From: Microbulbifer hainanensis
Lineage (GTDB): Bacteria; Pseudomonadota; Gammaproteobacteria; Pseudomonadales; Cellvibrionaceae
Reading direction: 5' to 3'
Length of the DNA: 41,228 nt
NCBI RefSeq assembly: GCF_014904735.1
Contig: NZ_JACZCR010000035.1
Coordinates: forward strand, 1-41,228
The position numbers were made by a program, and so were the translations under genes. How positions within the stretch are numbered: position 1 is the stretch's first letter; the number at the start of each line of letters is the position of its first letter. Of the stretch, positions 41,153-41,228 are shown one piece after another. The notes below the pieces were generated by a model. The model was given only the letters and a program-made list of their open reading frames with translations. It had not been told where the DNA came from and ran no database searches.

Positions 41153-41228
41153 GGCGCCGATGCCGGGAGCCATTTGTGAAACGATTGCCGAGGAGGCTGT
41201 TGAACAAATGGCTCCCGACACCGGCGCC
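41153..41228. repeat. Long inverted repeat downstream of ispG
   Basis: Two 25-bp arms (41153-41177 and 41204-41228) are reverse complements with two mismatches; the inner 12 bp (GGAGCCATTTGT / ACAAATGGCTCC) are perfect. The 26-nt loop contains GATTGCCGAGGAGGCTGTTG. The right arm reaches the last base of the window, so the element may extend further. It looks like a dispersed intergenic repeat or a strong 3'-end hairpin for ispG; no U-tract is seen within the window. Confidence 0.65.

Overview
The window reads as chromosome of a GC-rich marine gammaproteobacterium. The order suhB | trmJ-iscR-iscS-iscU-iscA-hscB-hscA-fdx-iscX-ndk-rlmN-pilW-rodZ-ispG is typical of Pseudomonas-like and Cellvibrionales genomes. 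Together with the DUF3549 protein, the retropepsin/transglutaminase/ATP-grasp triad and a 3-hydroxyanthranilate catabolic operon, it suggests a relative of Microbulbifer. The genus is an inference from gene content; no rRNA, tRNA, CRISPR array or transposase is visible.

Layout. 1-186 is the 5' end of pgi (minus strand). A small cysteine-rich lipoprotein follows (424-618, minus), then an empty stretch of about 480 bp, then nhaC and a DUF3549 gene (minus). On the plus strand come a PlsC-like acyltransferase, dinG and yqcC. From 17407 down to 7876 runs a tight nine-gene minus-strand operon for kynurenine/3-hydroxyanthranilate catabolism. In transcription order it encodes a ThDP enzyme, an atypical SDR, 2-aminomuconate semialdehyde dehydrogenase, a RidA-like 2-aminomuconate deaminase, 3-hydroxyanthranilate dioxygenase, ACMS decarboxylase, a cyclase-family formamidase, kynureninase and kynurenine 3-monooxygenase. 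Divergent from it is a three-gene plus-strand operon: lipoprotein retropepsin, pseudo-transglutaminase 7TM protein and RimK-like ATP-grasp ligase.

A fatty-acyl desaturase (minus) is separated from a PAS hybrid histidine kinase (plus) by about 660 bp. That gap holds several palindromes, a near-consensus sigma-54 promoter and a strong terminator about 110 bp downstream of it, with no credible ORF between: a candidate sigma-54-dependent small RNA. A MASE1-PAS-PAS-GGDEF-EAL protein follows. The rest is housekeeping: suhB, trmJ, the complete isc operon behind two abutting IscR type-1 boxes, ndk, rlmN, pilW, rodZ and ispG.

How the genes work together. The kyn operon can take N-formylkynurenine through kynurenine, 3-hydroxykynurenine, 3-hydroxyanthranilate, ACMS, 2-aminomuconate semialdehyde and 2-aminomuconate to 4-oxalocrotonate. 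The classical lower meta-cleavage genes (oxalocrotonate decarboxylase, hydratase, aldolase, acylating aldehyde dehydrogenase) are absent from the window, and a ThDP enzyme and an SDR with a broken catalytic motif occupy the operon's first two positions. That pair, the sigma-54 sRNA candidate, and a chain of four inverted repeats between hscB and hscA are the least explained parts. Two intergenic inverted-repeat elements, before rlmN and at the right end, look like dispersed repeats.
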